From Intrasporangium_A sp039812505 (GTDB lineage Bacteria > Actinomycetota > Actinomycetes > Actinomycetales > Dermatophilaceae): a DNA stretch of 9,616 nt. The position numbers and the translations under genes are program-made. The notes beneath the pieces were generated by a model. The model was not told the origin of the DNA. It searched no databases and was given only the letters and a program-made list of their open reading frames with translations. Within the stretch, counting starts at the first letter, position 1; each line of letters starts with the position of its first letter. The stretch lies in NCBI RefSeq assembly GCF_039812505.1, contig NZ_JBDIAQ010000137.1, forward strand, positions 1 to 9,616, in the 5' to 3' direction. Shown one piece after another: positions 1 through 6,588 of the stretch.

Positions 1-1104
1 ATCGGCTACTGGGGCGGCATCCCCTACGGGGGCGGGATCGGCGGCAGCCCGCTCAGCGAGTACCTCGTGCCCGGGCGCGGTGGGCGGATGCCGGTCAGCG
101 TCACGATCGAGGACCCGGCCCGGCGCGCCAGGGACCTGCCCCGCAACCCGGTCGTGGCCGTCCTCGACACGGTCGTTGCCCGGCACCCGTGGTTCACCGA
201 CCCGAAGCGGGTCCTGCGCCTGGCCGTGTCGGACGGCGAGCTGGTGCCCGACGAGGCCGCCGCCGCGCCGACCCCGATGAACCTGCTCACCGGTGAGGCG
301 CCACCGGTGCAGGGACACGGCACCTTCATCGCCGGCCTGATCCGGCAGGGCTGCCCGGAGGCGACGATCCTGACCGTCCCGGTGATGAACGACGAGGGGG
401 TGGCCGAGGAGGGCGACGTCCTCGACGCCCTCACGGCGCTGCTCAACCGGCACGTCGACGGCCAGGACGGCAACCGCCCCGGCGACTGCGTCGACGTCGT
501 CTCGCTGTCCCTCGGGTACTACGCCGAGGACAGCTCCTACCTCTCCAGCCCGGTCAAGCAGCTGCTCGACCGCTTCGCCGAGCACGGCATCCTCGTGGTC
601 GCCGGGGTCGGCAACGATGCGAGCACCCAGGCCTTCGTCCCCGCCGCCCTGGCGCAGGACCCGCCCGCCCGGATCACTGCTTCGAGCCGGCCTCCGCTGG
701 CCAGCGTCGGCGCCCAGAACCCAGACGGCACGAGCATCGCGCTCTTCTCCAACGAGGAGCCGGTGGTCAGCGCGTGCCGGCCGGGCGTCTCGGTGATCAG
801 CACCTACCCGCAGGTCAACGGCGCCGGTGAGCCGACGGTGGTGACCGGCGCGAACGGCCGGCGGCGCACCGTCGACCCCGACGACTACACCGGTGGCTTC
901 GCGGCCTGGAGCGGCACGTCCTTCGCCACGCCGGTCCTGGCCGCGGAGTTGGCCGCGGAGCTGGCCGCCACGGGCGATCTGACCGACGTCACCGACGAGG
1001 CCATGCGCAGGCGCGCGGTGCGCGCCCTCAAGGAGTGCCTGGCACGAGGTGGGCCGGCAGCGAGCGGGCCGGCGGGCAACGGGCCGAAGGGGAGCGGGAC
1101 ATGA
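1..1104 (+). CDS. S8 (subtilisin-like) serine peptidase, 5'-truncated by window edge
   Basis: The frame is open from base 1 to the TGA at 1102-1104, giving 367 visible residues. The coding pattern runs through to the edge, so the true start probably lies upstream, although a GTG at 67 and an ATG at 88 exist. The subtilase triad is complete: Asp56 in VVAVLDT (bases 166-168), His106 in GHGTFIAG (316-318) and Ser307 in SGTSFATP (919-921). The oxyanion Asn205 sits in VGND (613-615). No signal peptide or membrane segment is visible, but the missing N-terminus could carry one. The last ~25 residues are Gly/Ala/Pro-rich and probably disordered. The gene ends inside the sigma factor start (ATGA at 1101-1104), so the two are probably translationally coupled. 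S8 enzymes hydrolyse peptide bonds. The linkage to a sigma factor and a CHAT protease suggests a regulatory or effector protease rather than a nutritional one; that role is inferred. Confidence 0.93.
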   Translation: MGYWGGIPYGGGIGGSPLSEYLVPGRGGRMPVSVTIEDPARRARDLPRNPVVAVLDTVVARHPWFTDPKRVLRLAVSDGELVPDEAAAAPTPMNLLTGEAPPVQGHGTFIAGLIRQGCPEATILTVPVMNDEGVAEEGDVLDALTALLNRHVDGQDGNRPGDCVDVVSLSLGYYAEDSSYLSSPVKQLLDRFAEHGILVVAGVGNDASTQAFVPAALAQDPPARITASSRPPLASVGAQNPDGTSIALFSNEEPVVSACRPGVSVISTYPQVNGAGEPTVVTGANGRRRTVDPDDYTGGFAAWSGTSFATPVLAAELAAELAATGDLTDVTDEAMRRRAVRALKECLARGGPAASGPAGNGPKGSGT

Positions 1105-1676
1105 GCCCCGCGGCACGCGACGGCGTCGGCACCCTGTCCGGCCAGGCGTTCGCGGACTACCTGGCCGGCGACCGGCAACGGCTGGCCGACCTCGTCGACC
1201 TGGTCTCCCCCGTGCTGTGGCACGCCGCCCGCGCACAGGGCGCCGGCGCCTCGACGTGCGAGGACGCCATCCAGACGGCGCTGCTCCAGCTCGTCGACCA
1301 CGCCGAGACGATCAAGGAGCCGGCGGCCGTGCTGGGCTGGCTCGTCGTCGTGGTCAAGCGCGAGGTATGGCGCCTCGTGCGTGGTGAGCGCCGCGAGGTG
1401 GGCGTCGAGGAGGTCCCGGATACCCCGGCCCGGCAGCTGGACCCGGAGTCGCAGTCGATCCTCAGCGAGCGGCAGCGGCTGCTGTGGCAGCACATCTCGC
1501 GCCTCACGCCACGTTGCCAGGAGCTGCTGCGCGTCATCGCCTTCGCCGAGCGACCCGACTACGCCCTGATCGCGACGTCGCTGGGCATGCCGATCGGCAG
1601 CATCGGCCCGACCCGTGGTCGGTGCCTCGACAAGCTGAGGGTCGCCCTCGGCGCTGACCCCGGATGGGCGGTCTGA
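1101..1676 (+). CDS. ECF-like RNA polymerase sigma-70 family sigma factor
   Basis: This 191-aa protein starts at the ATG at 1101, which overlaps the S8 stop by four bases and is preceded by AAGGGGAG at 1087-1094 with a 6-nt spacer. In-frame upstream GTG codons would only add a low-complexity extension, so I reject them. Residues ~30-97 fit sigma region 2, with the acidic CEDAIQTALLQL stretch and the W-L-V-V-V-V-K-R-E-V-W helix that binds the core enzyme and the -10 element. Residues ~125-183 fit region 4, a helix-turn-helix ending in PIGSIGPTRGRCLDKLR, typical of ECF factors that read the -35 element. No region 1 or 3 is present. The next gene begins one base after its stop. ECF sigmas are usually held inactive by a partner. 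No standard zinc-binding anti-sigma with an HxxxCxxC motif is encoded here, so the neighbouring 163-aa protein or the proteases may control it. Its target promoters are unknown. Confidence 0.9.
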   Translation: MSPAARDGVGTLSGQAFADYLAGDRQRLADLVDLVSPVLWHAARAQGAGASTCEDAIQTALLQLVDHAETIKEPAAVLGWLVVVVKREVWRLVRGERREVGVEEVPDTPARQLDPESQSILSERQRLLWQHISRLTPRCQELLRVIAFAERPDYALIATSLGMPIGSIGPTRGRCLDKLRVALGADPGWAV

Positions 1677-1677
1677 C

Positions 1678-2169
1678 ATGTCCCACAACGACGCCATCGA
1701 CGAGCGCGACCTCGCCACTCTGGGCCAGCTCCGCGACCTCTACGCCCATGTCGACCCGGTGCCTGCCGGGCTCGGCGAGCGGCTCAAGTTCGCCATCACC
1801 GTACAAGCCCTGCACGCCGAGATCGCCGAGCTGACCGAGTCGGCGCTGCTGGCGACACGGGGCTCCGGCACCCACGTCGAGCCGACCCGGATCGAGTCCG
1901 TGACCTTCTCGGCGCCCTCCGTGGGCCTGATGGTCTCGGTCGGCCAGAGCGAGGGTCACGAGGACCTGGTGCGGATCGACGGCTGGGTCACCCGGCCGGG
2001 CGCCGCGGTGGAGGCGGTCATGCAGGACCGCGCAGTGACGGCCAATTCCGATGCGAACGGCCGCTTCGTCGTCCATGATCTACCTCATGGGCCGATTCAT
2101 TTCGTGATCAGGGTCGACCCGTCCGACCCGAGGACGCGGCCGGTGATCACCCCCACGATCGAGGTGTGA
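1678..2169 (+). CDS. 163-aa hypothetical protein: helical N-terminus plus carboxypeptidase-regulatory-like beta domain
   Basis: The ATG at 1678 follows the sigma factor stop (1674-1676) by one base, with a weak GGGCGG at 1666-1671 as ribosome site. Residues ~8-58 look helical and amphipathic, built around LRDLYAHVDPVP and then ERLKFAITVQALHAEIAEL. Residues ~70-146 alternate in a beta pattern and include an SDANGRF turn followed by VVHDLPHGPIHFVIRV. This resembles the 'carboxypeptidase regulatory-like' Ig-type fold, in which G.V....A..A.V.. precedes a D..G.F.F..L..G motif. The segment between, ~59-70, is Gly/Thr-rich and could be an exposed linker. No enzyme active site, zinc motif, signal peptide or membrane helix is visible. 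Its place between the sigma factor and the CHAT protease makes it a candidate sigma-binding or protease-substrate protein; that is inference. I recognise the fold pattern, not a named family. Confidence 0.82.
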   Translation: MSHNDAIDERDLATLGQLRDLYAHVDPVPAGLGERLKFAITVQALHAEIAELTESALLATRGSGTHVEPTRIESVTFSAPSVGLMVSVGQSEGHEDLVRIDGWVTRPGAAVEAVMQDRAVTANSDANGRFVVHDLPHGPIHFVIRVDPSDPRTRPVITPTIEV

Positions 2170-2185
2170 CCCGGCCCGGAGTGAC

Positions 2186-2194
2186 GAGGTGAGG
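2186..2194 (+). promoter_or_regulatory. Strong Shine-Dalgarno-like GAGGTGAGG upstream of the CHAT gene
   Basis: This purine-rich run is the best ribosome site between the 163-aa gene and the CHAT gene. It ends 26 nt before the GTG at 2221, too far for that codon. It ends only 5 nt before an in-frame ATC at 2200, which continues as I-V-D-L-L-E-H-V into the CHAT frame; an in-frame CTG follows at 2209. No ATG, GTG or TTG lies in frame between the upstream stop (2182-2184) and 2221. Confidence 0.5.
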
Positions 2195-2220
2195 CAGCGA
2201 TCGTCGACCTGCTCGAGCAC

Positions 2221-4767
2221 GTGCGTGCTCTCCGGGACCAGGCTGCCGCCGACAACAGTGCGGGTCGCCCGGTGGATGCACAGCGCGCGCTGCGGGCCGC
2301 GCTCGCCGCGATCGACCGGGGCGGGGCGGGGGTGGCCCGGTCCGACCTGCTCACGATGCGCTGCAAGACGCTGACCACGCTGGCCCTGACCGACTTCCTG
2401 CTCTCGGGCCTGCCCGCCGCCGAACGCCGCTTCGCCCAGGCGTCGCGGGTGGTCGCCGAGCTCGGCGACGACGACCTGGGCGCGCGCCTGGCCTACCAGC
2501 GCGCCAACGTGCACGGGCGGGCCGGCGACCTGGCGTCGGCCTCGGACGGCATCGAGGCGGCCGTGGCGCGCCTGTCGGCGTTCACCCCGGTCGAGCGGTG
2601 CTCGGTGTTCCTCAGCCGCGGCATGCTCGCGCTCGAGACCGGCGACCCGGACCTGGCCCTGGCCTCCTTCCACGAGTCGGCGACCATCGCGGAGACGAAC
2701 GGTTTCCTCGCCCAGGCGCAGATGTCGCGCCACAACGAGGGCTTCGCCCGTTATCTGCTCGGGGACCTGCCCGGTGCCCTGACGACCATGGCCGAGGCCG
2801 CCGAGATCGAGACGGACTTCTCGAACGCCCCACCCCTGCTGGACCGGGGTCGGGTGCTGCTCGAGGCGGGCCTCGTCTCGGAGGCGGTCGAGGTGCTGCA
2901 CGCCGGCGCCCGGAGCGTCACGGGGGTGGCCGGCGACGGACAGGACCAGCTGCGGGCGGAGTTCGACCTCGAGCTGGCGCGGGCCGAGCAGCTGCACGGC
3001 CGCCGCGACCTGGCGGCCGAGGCGGCGGACCGGGCACGGGCGACGTTCGCCCGCCTCGGCGCCACCGCCTGGGCCGGGCGGGCGAGCCTGGCCGGCCTGA
3101 TGGCCGCACTCGACCAGCAGGCGCGCCATCGCGACGCCGGGGGCGCGCGGTCGCTCGGCCACCGGACCGCCCGTCGGGCCGACGCGCTGGTGCGCACGGC
3201 CACCTCGCTCGGCGACCTTCGGCTGGCCGACAACGCCAGGGTCGCCGCCGCTGCCGCGCTCTTCTTCGCCGGCGACCTGACCGCGGCGCAGTCCCGGCTG
3301 ACGGCTCGCACCGCCCCTCCCGTGTCGCTCTCCGACGAGCTGAACGTCAGTGGCGTGACGGCCGCGGTGCTGGCGGCATCCGGCGAACCCGGCAAGGCCC
3401 GGCGGCTGCTCTCCCGCGCGGCGCGCCGGCTCGAGGCGGGGCAGCGGGGCAGCGCGAGCCTCGATGTCCGGACCGCCCGGTCCATCCACGGCACGTGGCT
3501 CTGCAGCCTCGACCTGCGCCTCGCCCTCGCCCACGGGGCCCCGGCCGTCCTGGCCACGCTGGAGCGATGGCGCAGCGCGACGGACCGGTTGCCCTCCCTG
3601 GGCCGGCCGGCCGACGTGGAGCTGGCCGGGCTGACCGAGCGGCTCCGGCTCACCTACCGTCGGATCCGGGCGGAGGAGCGGCCCGACCCCGAGCTCGAGC
3701 GGGACGCCGCCCGGCTCCAGCTGCAGATCCGCGCCCGCGACTGGGCCCTCAGCGCCGGGGCCGGGTCGGCCAGCGGGGCGCCGATCCGCATCCGGGAGGC
3801 GCGTGAGGTGCTGGCCGACGCCGACCGCGACCTCGTCTGGCTCTTCGCGGTCGGCGACCACATGTGGGGGGTCGGTATCGTGCGCGGCCGAGCCACCATC
3901 AGACAGCTGATGCCGCTGGGCCGGGTCGTGGAGCTGGCCCACCGGGTCCGGGCCGACCTGCGGGTGGCCGCGACCCAGCGCCTCGGCGCGCTCGGGCCGG
4001 CCGTCTGGGGGTCGCTGCGCGGCGATGCCGCCGAGCTGGACGACGCGCTGATGCGGCCCTGGCGGCTCGCCGCCGCGGGCCTGGTCCTCGTGACGAGCCA
4101 CGAGGTGTCCGCACTGCCCTGGGCCCTGCTGCCGTCCTTGGCGGGACGGCCGCTGACGGTGGCGCGCTCGCTGACTGCCTTCGCCCGGCGCGACGCCGGG
4201 TCCACCTCCCAGCCGGGCACCGGTCCCTGGAACGTGCACGTGAGTGTCGGGCCGGCCGTGCCCCGGGCCGGCGCCGAGGCCGGGGCGATCGCGGCGACCT
4301 GGGGAGACGCGGCCGTGGTCGCCAGACCGTCGCGGGCCCGCCTGCTCGTGGACGCCCTGGCCACGCCCGGTGTCGTGCACGTGGCCGCGCACGGCACGCA
4401 CGAGGTGCAGTCGCCGCTCTTCTCCTCGGTCGCGCTGCACGACGGGCCGGTCTTCGCGCACGAGCTGCAGCCCACCGGGGTGCGTGCCGACCATGTCGTC
4501 CTGTCGGCCTGCGACGTCGGTTCGGTCTCGTTCCGCCCCGGCGAGGAGGCGCTCGGCCTGGCCGCCTCCGTCCTGGCGCTCGGGGCCCGTTCCGTCGTTG
4601 CCGCGGTCTCGCCCGTCCCCGACGCGGTGGCTGCGGCGGCGATGGTCGCCCACCACCGTGGCCTGGTCGCGGGCCGGTCCAGCGACGTCGCGCTCGCCGA
4701 GGCGATCGTCGCGACGGACCCGGTCGCAGCCGCCTTCCTCAACCTCGGTGGCCGCTTCGTGCCGTGA
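2221..4767 (+). CDS. TPR-CHAT protein (caspase-like cysteine protease with helical-repeat N-terminus)
   Basis: This 848-aa protein starts at GTG 2221. Residues ~1-500 are helical repeats of TPR type, for example pairs with LASASDGIEAAVARL, DLALASFHESATIAE and DLPGALTTMAEAAEIE, likely a sensor or binding scaffold. Residues ~530-848 form the CHAT (caspase HetF associated with TPRs) domain. The LPWALLPSLAGRPLTVA signature is present. The predicted catalytic His724 lies in HVAAHGTHE (bases 4390-4392) and Cys764 in LSACDVG (4510-4512), so the clan-CD-type dyad looks intact. No signal peptide is visible, so it is likely cytoplasmic. It is the last gene of the S8-sigma-163 aa operon, 51 nt beyond the previous stop. 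CHAT enzymes such as Csx29 cleave specific partner proteins once activated; the substrate here is unknown. The start is doubtful: the nearest good ribosome site is at 2186-2194, too far upstream (see findings). Confidence 0.92.
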   Translation: MRALRDQAAADNSAGRPVDAQRALRAALAAIDRGGAGVARSDLLTMRCKTLTTLALTDFLLSGLPAAERRFAQASRVVAELGDDDLGARLAYQRANVHGRAGDLASASDGIEAAVARLSAFTPVERCSVFLSRGMLALETGDPDLALASFHESATIAETNGFLAQAQMSRHNEGFARYLLGDLPGALTTMAEAAEIETDFSNAPPLLDRGRVLLEAGLVSEAVEVLHAGARSVTGVAGDGQDQLRAEFDLELARAEQLHGRRDLAAEAADRARATFARLGATAWAGRASLAGLMAALDQQARHRDAGGARSLGHRTARRADALVRTATSLGDLRLADNARVAAAAALFFAGDLTAAQSRLTARTAPPVSLSDELNVSGVTAAVLAASGEPGKARRLLSRAARRLEAGQRGSASLDVRTARSIHGTWLCSLDLRLALAHGAPAVLATLERWRSATDRLPSLGRPADVELAGLTERLRLTYRRIRAEERPDPELERDAARLQLQIRARDWALSAGAGSASGAPIRIREAREVLADADRDLVWLFAVGDHMWGVGIVRGRATIRQLMPLGRVVELAHRVRADLRVAATQRLGALGPAVWGSLRGDAAELDDALMRPWRLAAAGLVLVTSHEVSALPWALLPSLAGRPLTVARSLTAFARRDAGSTSQPGTGPWNVHVSVGPAVPRAGAEAGAIAATWGDAAVVARPSRARLLVDALATPGVVHVAAHGTHEVQSPLFSSVALHDGPVFAHELQPTGVRADHVVLSACDVGSVSFRPGEEALGLAASVLALGARSVVAAVSPVPDAVAAAAMVAHHRGLVAGRSSDVALAEAIVATDPVAAAFLNLGGRFVP

Positions 4768-4801
4768 GCGCGCCAGGTGCCGTGACCCCGCGTCGACCGA
4801 G

Positions 4802-4818
4802 CGGCCGGAAGCCGGCTG
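4802..4818 (+). terminator. Possible terminator hairpin after the CHAT operon
   Basis: CGGCCGG (4802-4808) pairs with CCGGCTG (4812-4818) around an AAG loop, with one G-T wobble. It begins 34 nt after the CHAT stop. There is no T-run, which is common for actinobacterial terminators but leaves the call weak, because short GC hairpins are frequent at this base composition. Confidence 0.3.
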
Positions 4819-4989
4819 AGCGGCCGCCGGTCTCGGTCGCCGGCAGCTGGCCTCGGGGTTCCCCAAGGGCGGGTCGGTGGCGCCGCCGACGACCGAAAGG
4901 TCATCGCAGTTTCCGCAAAGGTAAAGAGTTGTTCAAGAAATCGGGGTTCGCCCCGCCGGCCTGCCTCCGGGGCGAGAAGATGATCAGGA

Positions 4990-5045
4990 CGTCAAGGAGA
5001 CGAACCCCCTCCCCCAAGGCCTCTCCCCCCGAGGCGCCCTTGACG
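4990..5045 (+). ncRNA. Candidate 6C-type small RNA (C-rich hairpin loops)
   Basis: The 6C family of actinobacterial small RNAs is named for stem-loops carrying runs of six or more cytosines. Here GCCTC (5019-5023) and GAGGC (5031-5035) close a loop of T plus six C (5024-5030). A preceding CCCCCTCCCCC run sits at 5005-5015. An outer stem, CGTCAAGG (4990-4997) with CCTTGACG (5038-5045), pairs perfectly over 8 bp and encloses both. AAGG at 5016-5019 could alternatively pair with CCTT at 5038-5041. The C-runs read as C on the + strand, so the RNA would be on +. The true 5' end may lie upstream near 4934-4980, and the 3' end may extend through the hairpins at 5057-5098. I cannot align it to the family model here, and the first C-run lacks an obvious private stem. 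Confidence 0.5.
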
Positions 5046-5069
5046 GTCAGTGCAGACGCGATTCTCCCG

Positions 5070-5098
5070 ATCGCGCGCTCCCGGGCGAGGGGCGCGAT
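5070..5098 (+). terminator. Hairpin downstream of the candidate small RNA
   Basis: ATCGCGC (5070-5076) pairs perfectly with GCGCGAT (5092-5098), with an inner CTC/GAG (5078-5080 with 5087-5089). The 5' arm can alternatively pair with CGCGAT at 5057-5062. It could end the candidate small RNA. There is no T-tract; the next bases are a short TT followed by cytosines. Confidence 0.3.
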
Positions 5099-5234
5099 GC
5101 TTCCCCCCAGCATCCCGTCCCTCGCCACTCGGGTTCTGGTGGCGTGGCATGGGTCTTGTGGCGGAGCCGGTATGCACCCGGCGGCAGGTCCGAGTGGAGT
5201 GACTGTCCACGGACGGGCCCGCGGCGGCGCGAGC

Positions 5235-6479
5235 TCAGGGGTTCGCGACCCGGACGGTCAGGGCCGCCGGCAGCACCCGGGCCGTGACGTCGCTGGACCT
5301 GGCCACGACGTCACCGTCGACCTGGACGGGCAGCAGCCGGTCGGTGGTCACCCAGATCCGCTCGCAGACCTTGTGGTCCAGCGTCGGGTGGCCCTTGCGG
5401 CGGCGGGTGAGGGCCCGCGCGATGACCGGTGCCCAACCGACGAAGCCCTTGGGCGAGGCGATCACGACGTCCAGCCGCCCGTCGTCCACCTGGGCGTCCG
5501 GCATCAGGACGAGACCGCCGAGCAGCCGACCGCAGTTGCCGATGATGACGGCCCTCGACCGGCGCTGGAAGCCGGGCTCGGCGTCGAGCCGGAAGGTGGC
5601 CCGGAACTCGGGTGAGACCAGGTGCTTGATCCCCGAGACGACGTAGGCGCCCCATCCGACGGTCGCCTTCAGGCTCTCGTTCGTGCCCTGCATGATCGCC
5701 GCGTCCATGCCGATGCCGGTCATCACGAGGAAGTGGTGGCGCTCCGGCTCGGCCTCCGTCTGCTGTGCCTCGGCTTGCTTCCCGTCCCCTCGGCGCGCGT
5801 CACCCGGCCGCGGCTGGCCGCTCCTGGGCCCGGTCCGCGCCGAACCGGTCCGCCCCGAGGGCCCGGCGTCGGCGGGCTCCTCGGTTTCGGCGCCATCCGG
5901 GTCGGCCGGCCGGGTGCGAGCAGGCGCGAGGACGAGCTCGCCCACGTCGATCCGGCGGTCGTGTCCGGTCAGCGCCACGCGGAGGGCCGCTTCGAGCGAG
6001 CCGACCGGCGTCTCGAGGTTTCGGGCGAGCAGGTTGCCGGTGCCGGCGGGCAGTATGCCCAGGGGCGTCTCGGTGCCGACGAGAGCCGAGGCGACCGCCC
6101 GCACGGTGCCGTCACCGCCCAGGCAGCACACCACCGCGGCCCCGGCACCGACGGCGTCCCGGGCCTGCCCGCCGCCGGGATCCTCTACCGTGGTCTCGTA
6201 GAAGCGCGGCTCGCCCCATCCCTCGTCCGCGCAGATCCGCTGCGCCTCGGCCCGCAACAGGAGCGCGTCGGGCACCTTGGTCGGGTTGAGCACGATTGCG
6301 GCGTGCCTGACCGGCAGCGGGGGGTCGTCGCGACCGGGATCGTCGGCGTGTGAGCGCCGCCAGCGAACGGTCCTGCCGGACAGGGGTGCCGGGGCGGCCG
6401 TCCCGAGCAGCACGGCGGCGGCGGTACCGAGGAGGAGGACGCCACCGACGACGATCCACGGCAACCACTCGCTGAGCAC
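5235..6479 (-). CDS. Diacylglycerol kinase family lipid kinase with N-terminal membrane anchor
   Basis: The product is 414 aa from GTG at 6479-6477. This start puts the first residues at MLSEWLPWIVV and lies 6 nt after a TACCGT -10 box; an upstream ATG at 6524 would add 15 unremarkable residues. Residues ~3-26 form one hydrophobic helix, an uncleaved anchor or signal. The DAGK catalytic fold follows: IVLNPTKV (~62-69), the nucleotide-binding GGDGT (121-125) with VRAVASAL, then ILPAGTGNLLARN (~142-154). The C-terminal beta domain carries MTGIGMDAAIM, MPDAQVDDGRLDVV and VQVDGD (~385-390). The family phosphorylates diacylglycerol or related lipids at the membrane using ATP; the exact substrate cannot be read. 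Residues ~185-247 are a charged, Pro/Gly/Glu-rich insertion that splits the domain and is probably disordered. The gene stands alone on this strand. Confidence 0.92.
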   Translation of the reverse strand: MLSEWLPWIVVGGVLLLGTAAAVLLGTAAPAPLSGRTVRWRRSHADDPGRDDPPLPVRHAAIVLNPTKVPDALLLRAEAQRICADEGWGEPRFYETTVEDPGGGQARDAVGAGAAVVCCLGGDGTVRAVASALVGTETPLGILPAGTGNLLARNLETPVGSLEAALRVALTGHDRRIDVGELVLAPARTRPADPDGAETEEPADAGPSGRTGSARTGPRSGQPRPGDARRGDGKQAEAQQTEAEPERHHFLVMTGIGMDAAIMQGTNESLKATVGWGAYVVSGIKHLVSPEFRATFRLDAEPGFQRRSRAVIIGNCGRLLGGLVLMPDAQVDDGRLDVVIASPKGFVGWAPVIARALTRRRKGHPTLDHKVCERIWVTTDRLLPVQVDGDVVARSSDVTARVLPAALTVRVANP

Positions 6480-6485
6480 CGGACC

Positions 6486-6491
6486 ACGGTA
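6486..6491 (-). promoter_or_regulatory. -10 box TACCGT for a leaderless lipid kinase transcript
   Basis: On the minus strand TACCGT (6491 down to 6486) is followed by six bases (GGTCCG) and then the GTG at 6479. This is where transcription would begin for a TAnnnT -10 element. No good -35 is seen. The arrangement supports GTG 6479 as the start, and the same 6-nt spacing occurs at the divergent DinB gene. Confidence 0.45.
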
Positions 6492-6576
6492 GCCGAGCGC
6501 CTGCTGCGGCCCCTCGTGGGTCATCCCGCCGCCGGCCGCCGCCGGTGGGGCCCGGTGGCGGGATCGCCAGGCGCCA

Positions 6577-6582
6577 TACAGT
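6577..6582 (+). promoter_or_regulatory. -10 box TACAGT for a leaderless DinB transcript
   Basis: TACAGT at 6577-6582 lies six bases before the ATG at 6589, and there is no Shine-Dalgarno sequence in between. The predicted first transcribed base therefore falls on the A of the start codon. A recognisable -35 is absent. Leaderless mRNAs with TAnnnT boxes are common in actinobacteria. Confidence 0.5.
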
Positions 6583-6588
6583 GTCGGC

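Larger units (their letters stand above)
4768..5234. other. 467-bp gap between convergent genes, with AT-rich island and structured segments
   Basis: The CHAT gene ends on + at 4767 and the lipid kinase ends on - at 5235, so neither neighbour needs a promoter here, yet the gap is long for this dense genome. Bases 4901-4942 are about 60% A+T, in sharp contrast to the surroundings. Following this are competing hairpins at 4942-4974, a cytosine-loop structure at 4990-5045 and a second competing set at 5057-5098. Around 5166-5182 GCCGG pairs with CCGGC over a 7-nt loop. Reading frames crossing the gap have low-complexity, non-family-like products, so I see no convincing protein gene. Confidence 0.7.

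Noticed and set aside
885..1718. 277-codon minus strand frame opposite the sigma factor
   Set aside because: No domain pattern; the opposite strand codes for well-formed sigma regions 2 and 4.
2080..4866. 928-codon open frame on the minus strand opposite the CHAT gene
   Set aside because: It is a GC-bias shadow: the product is a low-complexity run of Gly, Arg, Pro and Gln with no family motif, while the + strand frame carries a full CHAT domain.
4922..4949. WhiG/flagellar-type promoter (TAAA ... CGGGGTTC)
   Set aside because: The TAAA at 4922-4925 is roughly the right distance away, but the -10 half does not resemble GCCGATAA.
4901..5128. 75-aa minus strand reading frame in the convergent gap
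   Set aside because: No family resemblance and no clear ribosome site; the sequence is better explained as structured RNA on the + strand.
3864..5615. 583-codon + strand open frame crossing the CHAT 3' end and the gap
   Set aside because: The product is Arg/Gly/Pro-rich with no domain, and it overlaps both the CHAT gene and the kinase gene on the opposite strand.
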